A stretch of DNA of 64,000 nt. Source: Sphingomonas insulae (lineage in GTDB: Bacteria > Pseudomonadota > Alphaproteobacteria > Sphingomonadales > Sphingomonadaceae). The notes beneath the pieces are model-generated. The model was not told where the DNA came from and did no database searches. It was given only the letters and a program-made list of their open reading frames with translations. Numbering within the stretch: the stretch's first letter is position 1; each line of letters opens with the position of its first letter. Of the stretch, positions 32,560 to 41,020 are shown piece after piece. Both the position numbers and the translations under genes were made by a program. The DNA is taken from assembly GCF_010450875.1 (NCBI RefSeq), contig NZ_CP048419.1, forward strand, positions 21,290 to 85,289. Direction: 5' to 3'.

Positions 32560-33378
32560 TCACGCTGCCTTGGGGTGACCCTCTAGCCAGTCGATTGCAA
32601 ACGCCAGCATCGGTTTCGCGTCCACGAGAAGGGATGGGGCAAGGCCAATCAAACCTTCGCTGCCCGCCCCGCTTGCGACGTAAGCGGTGACAATCTGCTC
32701 GATATAGTCGTCCGGAAGTCCCTCTATGACCGGCTCCGTGGTGTCGAACTCCTCGACAACCCGCCACGTCCTTGCCGCGTCTCCCGCGAACGGCACTTCG
32801 TAGCGGCGGACCAATTTATCCGGCAGGTTGGCAAGGTGATCGGCATGGTGGGCGAGCGTCATGGTGTCCCAAGGCGCTCCGACCATGAGAACCCGTCCGC
32901 CCCGTTCGACCAGCTTGGCGAGGGGTGATCCCTCACCATAACCATAGTCCTGCGGATGATCGGCGGTGATCCATTCCGCCAGCTTGCCTATCGCGGCCAC
33001 TGACGCTCCGGGATTGGCGCTCCGGTGCGCTCCGGGCATCGTCCGAACGAACTCGGCAATGATGCCGTTCATCCTCACCGCTCGCGACGCTTGCCGATCG
33101 AACCCCGGCACATGGTCGCGCCATTCGGGCAGGACACGGCCATCGTCATCCATCAGATCATCGTGACGGCTATCCCAGCTTGTATAGACAACCATCGTGC
33201 CTTCGGGGCCGACAACATCAAGGATGGCGTTCGACAAAGCATCGGGACCGTTGAGCAGCGGCCCAACCTTACTCATTGCAGCATGGACCATCACGGTATC
33301 GCCTGCGCGCAATCCGATACGGTTCAGGTCATCGGCCAGCGAAGCACGGGTGCGAAATTCGGGTAGCTCATCGTTCAT
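32560..33378 (-). CDS. AAC(3)-family aminoglycoside N-acetyltransferase
   Basis: 272 aa, normal length. Family motifs: GDTVMVHAAMSKVGPLLNGPDALSNAIL at the N-terminus, GTMVVYTSWDS, the acetyl-CoA region PGAHRSANPGASVAAIG, and YGEGSPLAKLVERGGRVLMVGAPWDTMTLAHHAD. Such enzymes acetylate the 3-amino group of 2-deoxystreptamine aminoglycosides; many environmental members have untested spectra. Its own module between two repeats suggests acquisition as a cassette-like unit. Confidence 0.88.
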   Translation of the reverse strand: MNDELPEFRTRASLADDLNRIGLRAGDTVMVHAAMSKVGPLLNGPDALSNAILDVVGPEGTMVVYTSWDSRHDDLMDDDGRVLPEWRDHVPGFDRQASRAVRMNGIIAEFVRTMPGAHRSANPGASVAAIGKLAEWITADHPQDYGYGEGSPLAKLVERGGRVLMVGAPWDTMTLAHHADHLANLPDKLVRRYEVPFAGDAARTWRVVEEFDTTEPVIEGLPDDYIEQIVTAYVASGAGSEGLIGLAPSLLVDAKPMLAFAIDWLEGHPKAA

Positions 33379-33437
33379 AGGGAGATTGATGCCTCATTCC
33401 GGTCGGCCGTCCAAGCATCGCCATCGGCCAATGACGC

Positions 33438-33503
33438 CTTCCCGATTGGGAACGACCGGAGGGACGGATGCGGCATTCCCAATTGGATGCTGAAACGAGA
33501 ATG
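33438..33503 (+). repeat. TTCCC/GGGAA extragenic repeat, copy at 33.4 kb
   Basis: CCTTCCCGATTGGGAACGACC, GGAGGGACGGATGCGGC, ATTCCCAATTGGATGC, ending AAACGAGAATG. Confidence 0.75.
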
Positions 33504-33509
33504 TGCGGC

Positions 33510-34037
33510 TTAGCGGCTCAAGGCATTGGTGCGGTAGAAGGCAGCCAGCTCCCCGGTCGTCGCGATCTGTATCTTGGGCAGGCTGATGCCACCGATCATG
33601 TCGCGGTAGCGGATGCGGTTGGCCCTGGTGCCGACGACGATGTGCCGGATCATATCCCACTTCACGCTATCGCGACCGCCCTCCAGAGCGCCGCGCCGAT
33701 CGCGCTCGAACCAGCAGCGTCGAATGTACCTATACAGGCTGGTTGTCGTCGGAACGTCGAGGAGAAGGAAGCCGGTCGATCGTTCCAACCGCTGCGGAAG
33801 CAGCCGGGAGTAATTGCCTTCGATCACCCAGCGGTCGCCAGTAATCGCCTTATCGTGAAGCGCCGCAAACTCATCTGGCGGTCGTGGAACCCAGTCGGTG
33901 TGCGGAAGATGGTGTAGCTGATCGAGGTGGACCACCTCCAAGCTCCGCGCTCGGCCTATTGCCTCCGCGAGAGTCGATTTGCCGCTGTTCGACGGTCCCA
34001 TGATGCAAATGCGTGTGCCCAGCTCGTCCAGCGTCAT
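33510..34037 (-). CDS. P-loop kinase-like protein (adenylate kinase/FlaR-like)
   Basis: 175 aa. Walker A GPSNSGKST (residues 14-22), then a LDQLHHLPHTDWVPRPPDEF segment and a WVIEGNYSR motif typical of the small P-loop proteins annotated as DNA topology modulation protein FlaR or adenylate kinase-like. Arg-rich helix RYIRRCWFERDRRG may be the lid. Biological substrate unknown. Confidence 0.75.
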   Translation of the reverse strand: MTLDELGTRICIMGPSNSGKSTLAEAIGRARSLEVVHLDQLHHLPHTDWVPRPPDEFAALHDKAITGDRWVIEGNYSRLLPQRLERSTGFLLLDVPTTTSLYRYIRRCWFERDRRGALEGGRDSVKWDMIRHIVVGTRANRIRYRDMIGGISLPKIQIATTGELAAFYRTNALSR

Positions 34038-34125
34038 AGCGCAGAATACCTCCTCGCCGCGGGCGATATGGCTGCGGGCGGGTTCTCACAACGGATGGTA
34101 TTTCGGGATTATGGAAGTAGATCGG

Positions 34126-34608
34126 TTAGCCGGTTCCACCTGAGACATCAGGAGCCACTTTGGGGTCCGGGTCCTGCGCCTTGCCGGTCGCGGGTGCCAC
34201 CTTCTGGCTCGGCATAGCGGTGAGATAAGCAACGATCGCATCGACGTCCTTCTCGGCCACTGGCGCCTTATACACCTCACGCATCTTGGTGACGGTCGCC
34301 TTCCACTGATCCGCCGATAGCGCAGGCTGGGTCAGCGCCATGCTGGCTGAGTGGCACGAGGTGCAATTGGCATTGATGACGTCGGCGTGCGGACCGTCGG
34401 GGTAGGTCGCGTCGTCGGCCGGCAGGTCGACGCTGGTCGAGGCAAGCGAGAAGCCGCGCGCTGACACGCTGGCGGCCGGTGCCGGCTCAGACATCTCGGA
34501 GATCGGAACGGGCGCCTTGCGGCTGCTCGGCGCGCCGATCGAGACGAGGATGATGCCGGTCAGGCCGATCAGGCCAGCAGCCATCATGCCGGGAGACGGA
34601 GTCTTCAT
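34126..34608 (-). CDS. c-type cytochrome, partner of sulfite oxidase
   Basis: 160 aa. N-terminal membrane or signal segment (MMAAGLIGLTGIILVSIGA), one haem site CTSCHSA (about residue 82) and an M in AYLTAMPSQKV as axial ligand. It lies 14 bp downstream of the Tat-exported sulfite oxidase, an arrangement like sorAB, where the cytochrome accepts electrons from sulfite oxidation in the periplasm. Confidence 0.85.
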   Translation of the reverse strand: MKTPSPGMMAAGLIGLTGIILVSIGAPSSRKAPVPISEMSEPAPAASVSARGFSLASTSVDLPADDATYPDGPHADVINANCTSCHSASMALTQPALSADQWKATVTKMREVYKAPVAEKDVDAIVAYLTAMPSQKVAPATGKAQDPDPKVAPDVSGGTG

Positions 34609-34622
34609 GATTTGCTCGCTCC

Positions 34623-35858
34623 TCAGGCCGCGATGATGGTGGTGGTTTCAATGTTGCCGCGCATGAACCCGCCGGGATTCCAGATCGGCTTCATCGGCTG
34701 AGCGACACCGTTGGTGTTCCAGCAGCGCACCATGATGGGGTTAGGCCCGCGTCTCAGCGGCACCCGCCCGTCCCAGCGCCGGAAGCTGTACCTGCCCTCG
34801 TCCGCTCCGAGCGTCGTCCTGTACCAGGTGCGGCCACCGTCCGACGACACATCGACCTTGGCGACGCCGCAATCGCCGCCCATTGCGATGCCGCCGACCG
34901 GGATCGACGCTTCATAGGCGATCGCCTGACCATCGGGCAGGCTGGTCATCCAGCTACGCGGGATCATGCGATTGATCGGTACGGTCGGGAAGTCCTTGGC
35001 ACCGGGCGCGACATTCGCGCCGGGTGTCGCGGGGATCTTGTAGGCCTTGGCCATCCAATACTGGTCGTCAGGGCCGGGCAGTACCTCGATCGCGTTCAGC
35101 ATCTTGACCCAATAGGTCGAGTACCAGCCCGGCACGATCAGCCGGCAGGGAAAGCCGTTGAGGAGCGGCAGTTGCTCGCCGTTCATGCCGAAGGCGATCA
35201 TGACCTCGCCGTCGCGGGCATGGTCGATGTCGAGTGCCTTCTCGAAGTCAGGAGCGCCCGCCACGACCGGCTGATCGAGAGCGCCGAAGCGCACCTGCAC
35301 CGCGCCTGCCTTGACCCCGGCGAGGTCGAGCACGTCGCGCAGGCGAACGCCGAGCCACTTGGCGTTGCCCATCGCGCCATTGCCCCATTGCGCGCCGGCG
35401 ACGCGCGGCTGGAACAGCCCGCGGCTGTTGCCCGAGCACTGGTTCACCGCCGCCATCTCGACCCGTGGAAGGCGCAGCAGCTGAGCGAGGCTGATCGACA
35501 GCGGCCGATTGACGTGGCCGAAGACGTTGAGGCGGAAACTTTCGACGTCGATCGAGGTCGGTATGTCGGCCCAGTGCCAGCGGACGAAGAACTGGTCGTT
35601 GGGCGTGAACACCGACTTGTCGAAGACCTCCATCGGCGTCTCCAGCAAGGGTGGATGGACGCGCTGGAGGATCATGCTGCCCTTGCCGGGAAAGGCGCTG
35701 GTCATCGGCCGCTCGGCATTGCCGCCGGGCAGCTTCAGGTCGACGAGCTGCTGCGCCAGTGCCGGCGCGGCGGCAAGGCCGGCGGTGCCGAGCGCGGCAT
35801 GGCTGAGGAAGCGGCGACGGCTGGTCTCACTCGCCAGCCCGGCGTCGAAATTGTCCAT
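34623..35858 (-). CDS. Periplasmic molybdenum sulfite oxidase/dehydrogenase (SorA-like)
   Basis: 411 aa from ATG 35858, which gives a Tat signal (SRRRFLSHAALGTAGLAAAPALA). The molybdopterin ligand Cys is in NQCSGNSRG; VRFGALDQPV...DIDHARDGEVMIAFGMNGEQLPLLNGFPCRLIVPGWYSTYWVKML is the Mo-cofactor/dimer core of the sulfite oxidase family. The C-terminus (VDVSSDGGRTWYRTTL...RCWNTNGVAQP) is the Ig-like dimerisation domain. Oxidises sulfite to sulfate and passes electrons to the cytochrome just downstream. Confidence 0.88.
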   Translation of the reverse strand: MDNFDAGLASETSRRRFLSHAALGTAGLAAAPALAQQLVDLKLPGGNAERPMTSAFPGKGSMILQRVHPPLLETPMEVFDKSVFTPNDQFFVRWHWADIPTSIDVESFRLNVFGHVNRPLSISLAQLLRLPRVEMAAVNQCSGNSRGLFQPRVAGAQWGNGAMGNAKWLGVRLRDVLDLAGVKAGAVQVRFGALDQPVVAGAPDFEKALDIDHARDGEVMIAFGMNGEQLPLLNGFPCRLIVPGWYSTYWVKMLNAIEVLPGPDDQYWMAKAYKIPATPGANVAPGAKDFPTVPINRMIPRSWMTSLPDGQAIAYEASIPVGGIAMGGDCGVAKVDVSSDGGRTWYRTTLGADEGRYSFRRWDGRVPLRRGPNPIMVRCWNTNGVAQPMKPIWNPGGFMRGNIETTTIIAA

Positions 35859-35947
35859 GACAAGGCTCTCCTGTGGCCAGTCACGCTGGCGGATCGAAGG
35901 GGCATTCTGCAAGTGATCGGACCGACTGATCCGATCATCATGGCGGA

Positions 35948-37099
35948 TCAGTTCGGGGTGGCGATGCAGGGCGAGACGAACAGGTTGCCCCGCCATGCAC
36001 CGGCTAGCGTCTTGGCACCGACCAGCAGCCACATCGCCGCGAGCGCAACCGTCAGCACCGTGCCGACGATACCGAAAAACATAAGGTTCAGCGTCGTGCC
36101 GAGGCGGAAGGTGGCGACGGTGTAGACGCCGAGCGGGAAGGTGTAGCCCCACCAGCCGAGGTTGAACGGCACGCCCGCGCGCCAGTAGCGGATGGTGATA
36201 AGCGTCGCGAGCGCCAGCCACCACAGGCCGAAACCCCAAAGGCAGAGCCCGGCGACAACGCCGATCCCCTGCGCGACGGTGCCGACGCCGGCTAGCCCGT
36301 GCGCGGTGAGGATCGCCGGCGCATCCGCGCCGAGCACCAGCATGCCCAGAGCACCCGTGCCGATCGGCCCCAGCGCCAGCCAGGAAGATGCCGCCATGCT
36401 TTCATGCGGCAACTTGTGGAGTGCCATGCGCAGGATGAGGATGGCGAGGATGCCAAACGCGACCGGCACCGAATAGGCCCACAGCACATAGGAGGTCGCG
36501 AGCGTCACTATCTGCGCGTGGGGATCGGTTAGATGCGGCGCGAGCAGCCCGCCGCTGGCGCCCGCCACTTCGGCAGCGACGACCGGCAGCAGCCATACGG
36601 CGGTCATGCCGTCCAGGCTGTGCTCGTGGCGGGTAAACATCAGGTAGGGGATCAGCACGCCGCAGGCGAGCGACATGGCGACGTCGATCCACCACAGGAT
36701 ATGCGCGACCGGCACGATGCCATTTCCGAACCGCGCGATGCCGAAGGCGAGACAGCCGTTGATGATCGTCGCCAGCCCCATCGGAATGGTCCCGATGAAC
36801 ATCGACACGGTGTTGTGCCCGAAGATGCGCCGCGCCTCGTGCCCGAACATCACCCAGCGCGCGCCATAGAGGCCGGCGAACAGCGCGAAGAGCGCGATAT
36901 TGAAGAACCACAACACCTCGCCGACAGGTTTAAGCGAAGGCCCGATGCCGGGCACCTGCGGCAGCGCGAGGGCAAGGATGCCCGTGCCCATCGTCGCGGC
37001 GAACCAGTTGGGCGTGAACTGGCGGATCATCTCGCGGGGGTGATCGAGCCGGCTGAGCGGCTTGAGGCCGCTGAGAACGGAGTGCGTGTCGGCAGTCAT
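35948..37099 (-). CDS. TDT/SLAC1-family transporter, probable sulfite exporter
   Basis: 383 aa with about ten hydrophobic helices. FTPNWFAATMGTGILALALPQVPG at the start is the hallmark of the TehA/SSU1 (tellurite-resistance/dicarboxylate transporter) family; HILWWIDVAMSLACGVLIPYLMFTRHEHSLDGMTAVWLLPVVAAEVAGASGG continues the pattern. Location between the sulfite oxidase genes and a LysR regulator points to sulfite export. Starts in ATGA overlap with the lysR stop. Confidence 0.85.
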   Translation of the reverse strand: MTADTHSVLSGLKPLSRLDHPREMIRQFTPNWFAATMGTGILALALPQVPGIGPSLKPVGEVLWFFNIALFALFAGLYGARWVMFGHEARRIFGHNTVSMFIGTIPMGLATIINGCLAFGIARFGNGIVPVAHILWWIDVAMSLACGVLIPYLMFTRHEHSLDGMTAVWLLPVVAAEVAGASGGLLAPHLTDPHAQIVTLATSYVLWAYSVPVAFGILAILILRMALHKLPHESMAASSWLALGPIGTGALGMLVLGADAPAILTAHGLAGVGTVAQGIGVVAGLCLWGFGLWWLALATLITIRYWRAGVPFNLGWWGYTFPLGVYTVATFRLGTTLNLMFFGIVGTVLTVALAAMWLLVGAKTLAGAWRGNLFVSPCIATPN

Positions 37100-37968
37100 G
37101 CGACCTGCTCCTTGATGAGATCCGTCAGCGCGTCGGCCGCGCGGGTGCGATAGCGTTCCTTGTGGCGCAGCGCGTGAAAGGCGCGGTCGGGCAGCCCGAG
37201 CGGCAGCTCGACGAGATCGCCAGCCTTGAGCGCGCGCGCGACGACCAATCGCGACAAGACGGCAACGCCGGCACCGGCCTCAACGGCGGTGCGCACCGCC
37301 TCGTTGGACGGCAGCGTCATCGCTATCGTCAGCTGGGCCGGATCAAACCCGCGCGTTCGCAGCACGTCCTCGAAAGTCGAGCGCGTACCCGATCCCTGCT
37401 CACGGACGATCCAGCGTGTAGTGCGCAGCCAGGCCTCGTCGATGCGTTCGGCTTCCTCGCGGCCGACCAGCACCATTGGGTCATGCCCGACATTCCAGTG
37501 GGCAAGCGCCGGTTCGTCCACCTCGCCCTCGACAAAGCCGAGTTCCGCCGCGCCGCTCAACACCTGCGCTGCCGCGCCTTCGGTGTTGTCGATCGCCAGC
37601 TCGACCGCGATCTGTGGGTGGCGTTCGTGGAAGGCGGCGAGCTTTGCCGGCAACCAATAGCTCGCGATCGTCTGGCTGGCGACGATCCGCAACGAACCAC
37701 GCGCGAGCCCGGCATAGTCCGCGAGCATCGTCTCGGCATGCGCTGCCCGCCCCAGCACCGCGCGCGCTTCCTCCAGAAAGCCGCGGCCTGCCTCGGTAAG
37801 CTGGATGCCACGCCCGACGCGGTGGAACAGCGGAACGCCGTAGCGCGCTTCGAGGGCCGCAACCGCCCCGGAGGCAGCAGACTGCGTGACGTTCAGCGCC
37901 TCCGCTGCCTTGGTGACGTGTTCGCGCTCCGCGACACCGACGAATATTCTGAGCTGCTCCAAAGTCAT
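37096..37968 (-). CDS. LysR-type regulator of the sulfite cluster
   Basis: 290 aa. N-terminal HTH MTLEQLRIFVGVAEREHVTKAAEALNVTQSAASGAVAALEARYGVPLFHRVGRGIQLTEAG, then a type 2 periplasmic-binding-like effector domain. Close in style to CysB/CbbR-like regulators. Transcribed divergently from the cytoplasmic-type sulfite oxidase, with the transporter directly downstream, so sulfite or a related sulfur compound is the likely inducer (inference). Confidence 0.87.
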   Translation of the reverse strand: MTLEQLRIFVGVAEREHVTKAAEALNVTQSAASGAVAALEARYGVPLFHRVGRGIQLTEAGRGFLEEARAVLGRAAHAETMLADYAGLARGSLRIVASQTIASYWLPAKLAAFHERHPQIAVELAIDNTEGAAAQVLSGAAELGFVEGEVDEPALAHWNVGHDPMVLVGREEAERIDEAWLRTTRWIVREQGSGTRSTFEDVLRTRGFDPAQLTIAMTLPSNEAVRTAVEAGAGVAVLSRLVVARALKAGDLVELPLGLPDRAFHALRHKERYRTRAADALTDLIKEQVA

Positions 37969-38114
37969 GCAGCATATATCGCGTACTTAGATCGATACGA
38001 CCAACCGTTTGATATGGTCATTCCAATCTGGATATCGGAATGGTCGGCAGCCTTTCGTCTGCGATGGTCTCGAAGACTTGAAGCGTTACGCGTGCCCGCG
38101 ACGTTTGATCGTCC
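37969..38114. promoter_or_regulatory. Divergent LysR control region
   Basis: 146 bp between divergent genes. Contains the inverted repeat CATTCC (38019-38024) / GGAATG (38037-38042), 12 bp apart, and repeated GATATGG/GATATCGG blocks, fitting an extended LysR site. Confidence 0.5.
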
Positions 38115-39182
38115 ATGACCGATATGATCGAGCGCAGTTCTGATCCCTACAATGCCGAGCCGACGCCCGGTGCGTTGATCGAGCGGTTTCTGACGCCGCA
38201 GGCGCTGTTCTACGTGCGCAGCCACGGGCCGGTGCCGGATCTGCCCGCCAATCATCGGATCGAGGTGAGCGGGAGGGGCATGGCGAGCCGCTTCTTCTCG
38301 GTGCAGGAACTGAAGAGCACGTTTGCCACGCGCACGGTAACGGCGGTTCTCCAGTGCGCCGGCAACCGGCGTACCGATCTCCAGCAGGTCGCCAACACCT
38401 CCGGCGATCCGTGGGACGTAGGCGCGATCGGCAATGCGGAGTGGACCGGCGTACGCTTGGCCGATGTGCTCGATGCGGTCGGCGCGCCGGATGCGTCCGA
38501 GCTGTTCGTGGCGTTCACCGGCGCGGACGAGGTGGACGTGGAGGGTGAAGAAGCCTTGTTCGGGGTATCGATCGCCATGAGCAAGGCGCGGGAGCCCGAC
38601 GTACTCCTCGCCTGGGCGATGAATGGCGAGCCGCTGACGCCCGAACATGGCGCCCCGCTCCGCATGGTGGTGCCTGGCTATGCCGGGGTCCGCAGCGCCA
38701 AATGGCTGACACGGATCGAGGTGCGTGAAACGCCCTCCGAGGCACCGATCCAGGCGCACGACTACAAGCTCTTCCCCGCCGCTGTGACGAGCGACACCGT
38801 CGACTGGAGCCAGGGTCTGACGATCAATGCCATGCCGCTCAACGCCGCGATCTGCTCGCCCGGTGCGGGCGAGAGTTTGGCCGCCGGAGAGGTGCGGATT
38901 GAGGGATATGCCATTGCCTATGACCGCCGTATTTCTCGGATCGAAGTGTCGGTGAACGGCGGTCGCGACTGGCAACAGGCGACCTTCGCCGATGATCCGG
39001 AGACGCGCTGGGGCTGGCGGCGCTGGATCCTTGACGCCACACTTGCCAAGGGACGCCAGCACCTTGTCGCCCGTGCCTTCGACGAGACCGGGCAGGGACA
39101 GCCCGAGCGGCCGGATACGATGTGGAATTTCGCCGGCTATCTGTGCACCGCCTGGCATCACGTTCACGTGCTGGTCGAATGA
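38115..39182 (+). CDS. Second sulfite oxidase-family molybdoenzyme (no signal peptide)
   Basis: 355 aa. No signal sequence, so cytoplasmic unless exported with a partner. The Mo-ligand Cys is in TAVLQCAGNRRTDL, followed by DVGAIGNAEWTGVRLADVLDAVG, VLLAWAMNGEPLTPEHGAPLRMVVPGYAGVRSAKWLTRIEV and the C-terminal Ig domain (RISRIEVSVNGGRDWQQATF...WNFAGYLCTAWHHVHV). This resembles the plant/animal sulfite oxidase core more than SorA does. Two such enzymes in one cluster is unusual. Confidence 0.87.
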   Translation: MTDMIERSSDPYNAEPTPGALIERFLTPQALFYVRSHGPVPDLPANHRIEVSGRGMASRFFSVQELKSTFATRTVTAVLQCAGNRRTDLQQVANTSGDPWDVGAIGNAEWTGVRLADVLDAVGAPDASELFVAFTGADEVDVEGEEALFGVSIAMSKAREPDVLLAWAMNGEPLTPEHGAPLRMVVPGYAGVRSAKWLTRIEVRETPSEAPIQAHDYKLFPAAVTSDTVDWSQGLTINAMPLNAAICSPGAGESLAAGEVRIEGYAIAYDRRISRIEVSVNGGRDWQQATFADDPETRWGWRRWILDATLAKGRQHLVARAFDETGQGQPERPDTMWNFAGYLCTAWHHVHVLVE

Positions 39183-39691
39183 TCGAAGCATCAGCGGCAC
39201 CGGACGTCGCTTTCTGGATCGATGCGATTGGCCGGCTGGTGGTGGCGACCGCGGCCGGGATGGTGCTCGGCTGGGAACGCTCGCGTGAGAACCGGCAGAT
39301 CATGGGCCTGCGGACGCTGGGTCTGGTCGGTCTGGCGAGTTGCATCGCCGTTCAGGCGATCGTGCATAGTGGCTTGCCGAACGTGAACGCCGATGCCGCA
39401 GGACGGGCGATGCAGGGCATTCTGTCCGGCGTCGGCTTCATCGGTGCCGGTGCGGTGCTGCGGGTCGGCCAGGGTCAGGAAGTGCATGGATTGGCGACCG
39501 CCGCGTGCATCTGGGTGACAGCCACGATCGGCGCGGCAGCAGGGTTGGCGGTGTGGCCGCTCATCATCGGCGGGGTGAGCCTTGCAATGCTCGTCCTGTT
39601 CGTCGGCGCGCCGCTGGAACGCCGCATCCGCGAGCGAGCCCGTCTGACGCCGGCCGAGACCGACAGGAAGGATGTCGAGCGCAAGCCGTGA
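39179..39691 (+). CDS. MgtC/SapB-family membrane protein
   Basis: 170 aa with four to five helices. Family motifs: VLGWERSRENRQIMGLRTLGLVGLASC and the central GILSGVGFIGAGAVLR...VHGLATAACIWVTATIGAAAG. MgtC-like proteins influence membrane energetics and Mg2+ adaptation. It is coupled to the sulfite oxidase by an ATGA overlap, which suggests a shared stress role (inference). Confidence 0.85.
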   Translation: MIEASAAPDVAFWIDAIGRLVVATAAGMVLGWERSRENRQIMGLRTLGLVGLASCIAVQAIVHSGLPNVNADAAGRAMQGILSGVGFIGAGAVLRVGQGQEVHGLATAACIWVTATIGAAAGLAVWPLIIGGVSLAMLVLFVGAPLERRIRERARLTPAETDRKDVERKP

Positions 39692-39742
39692 TCGCGCTGG
39701 ACCGCCCGGTGCCCGTCGGCGCCGGGAGGCGGCAAGGCGCTA

Positions 39743-40513
39743 TCAGGACACAAGCGCGGCATCTGCCTGACGCCGGACTTCATCGGCGATCGGATGCAGT
39801 TCGGCCGCGGGTCGCTCGCCCACCACACTATAGCCGATCCCGTCGACCGCCCATGTGACCCGGCCCATGGTCCCGCTGGACGTGCTGGTCATGCTCGCGG
39901 TCTTGTCGATCTGCATGGGCCTCGTCAGCACCGCAAGTTTCGACGCTTGCGGTCCGTCGTAGAGGAGCAGTGCCGCAGGGCCGTGGGGCGTCGCGACCAG
40001 TCGCCCCCCGCCATAGCGATAGCCGGCCGTGCTGAGGTCCGGGATCGTGACGCGCTCACCCAATCGAGCGGAGGTCCATCGGATCAGCATGGCGCGCTGG
40101 TCGGGGCCGATCTCCGCCGGTCGTATCCGGTCGGCGGCATAGACACGGAAATTATCACTCGCCTCGTTGGCCAGCGCCGCGATGCCCGCGCGGGGTTCGC
40201 CGCTCCACCGCGCGCTCGACCAGCCACCGCCAAACCCCAACGCCAGCAGAAGTGACGCGGCGATGGCGAGCTGCCAACGCGGTTGCCGTTGCCGTCCCCT
40301 GATCGCTGCCACGCGCATCGTCGCCGGGATCGGTTCATCCGCGACGGGGGCGAACAGGGATGCAAGGGCTCGCGCCTGCTCCGCCTGCTCTCGCACACGG
40401 GCATGCACGTCCGGCTGGCCTTCAAGATAGGCGTCGACCAGGCGCTGCCGCTCGGGCGACAGCCTGCCATCGATCCATGCGGCCAGATCGTCCTCGCCGA
40501 TCGGGCTGGTCAT
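39743..40513 (-). CDS. Anti-sigma factor
   Basis: 256 aa. N-terminal cytoplasmic part (EDDLAAWIDGRLSPERQRLVDAYLEGQPDVHARVREQ) resembles an anti-sigma domain, followed by one membrane helix (WQLAIAASLLLALGFGGGW, about residue 85) and a periplasmic domain. It overlaps the ECF sigma gene by ATGA, which is the usual arrangement. It lacks the clear HxxxCxxC zinc motif of ZAS proteins. Confidence 0.82.
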   Translation of the reverse strand: MTSPIGEDDLAAWIDGRLSPERQRLVDAYLEGQPDVHARVREQAEQARALASLFAPVADEPIPATMRVAAIRGRQRQPRWQLAIAASLLLALGFGGGWSSARWSGEPRAGIAALANEASDNFRVYAADRIRPAEIGPDQRAMLIRWTSARLGERVTIPDLSTAGYRYGGGRLVATPHGPAALLLYDGPQASKLAVLTRPMQIDKTASMTSTSSGTMGRVTWAVDGIGYSVVGERPAAELHPIADEVRRQADAALVS

Positions 40514-41019
40514 TGCACGCTCCTCAATCGCGGCCGTTCACCCTCCCGGAGGAGGGTCGCCAGACGGTCGCGCCCCCGCGATATGCGCGACATTACCGTG
40601 CCCAGCGGCACGCCGACTACGGCAGCGACCTCCGCATAGGGCAGGCCCTCGACCGAGACCAGGAGCAGCACCGTTCGCTGTTCTTCAGGCAACGCATCAA
40701 GCGCGCGCAGCAGGTCGCGGTGGTGCAGGCCTGTGTCCTGATCGGCCGGGCGGCCGAGCGCGGCGTCGTCCACGAGGTGGAGCGGAACCGCCGTACCTCG
40801 CCGGCTATGCTGCCGCTGATGATCGACCAACAAATTGTGCAGGATCGCATAGACCCACGGGCGGACCTCCGCACCCCGTCGCTGTCGCCAGCGCCCGACC
40901 GCGCGCTCCAGGCAATCCTGCACCACGTCATCCGCCATCACCCGGTCGCGCAACCACGACCGGGCATAGCGGCGCAGCCCGGGGATCAGCGGTTCGATCG
41001 CGGCGGCAAGCGGGTCCAT
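40510..41019 (-). CDS. ECF-type RNA polymerase sigma factor
   Basis: 169 aa. Sigma region 2 (YARSWLRDRVMADDVVQDCLERAVGRWRQRRGAEVRPWVYAILHNLLVDHQR) and region 4 (LDALPEEQRTVLLLVSVEGLPYAEVAAVVGVPLGTVMSRISRGRDRLATLL) are complete. Third gene of a four-gene operon headed by the DUF305 gene, whose leader carries an ECF-type promoter that this sigma may read. Confidence 0.9.
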   Translation of the reverse strand: MDPLAAAIEPLIPGLRRYARSWLRDRVMADDVVQDCLERAVGRWRQRRGAEVRPWVYAILHNLLVDHQRQHSRRGTAVPLHLVDDAALGRPADQDTGLHHRDLLRALDALPEEQRTVLLLVSVEGLPYAEVAAVVGVPLGTVMSRISRGRDRLATLLREGERPRLRSVQ

Positions 41020-41020
41020 C

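Noticed and set aside
34623..36239. Longer sulfite oxidase with 127 extra N-terminal residues
   Set aside because: The extension overlaps the transporter gene in another frame and would bury the Tat signal. ATG 35858 gives a proper exported enzyme.
38037..38061. ECF-type promoter (GGAAT...CGTCTG) before the second sulfite oxidase
   Set aside because: The spacer is 14 bp, not 16-17, and the GGAATG belongs to the LysR-type inverted repeat.
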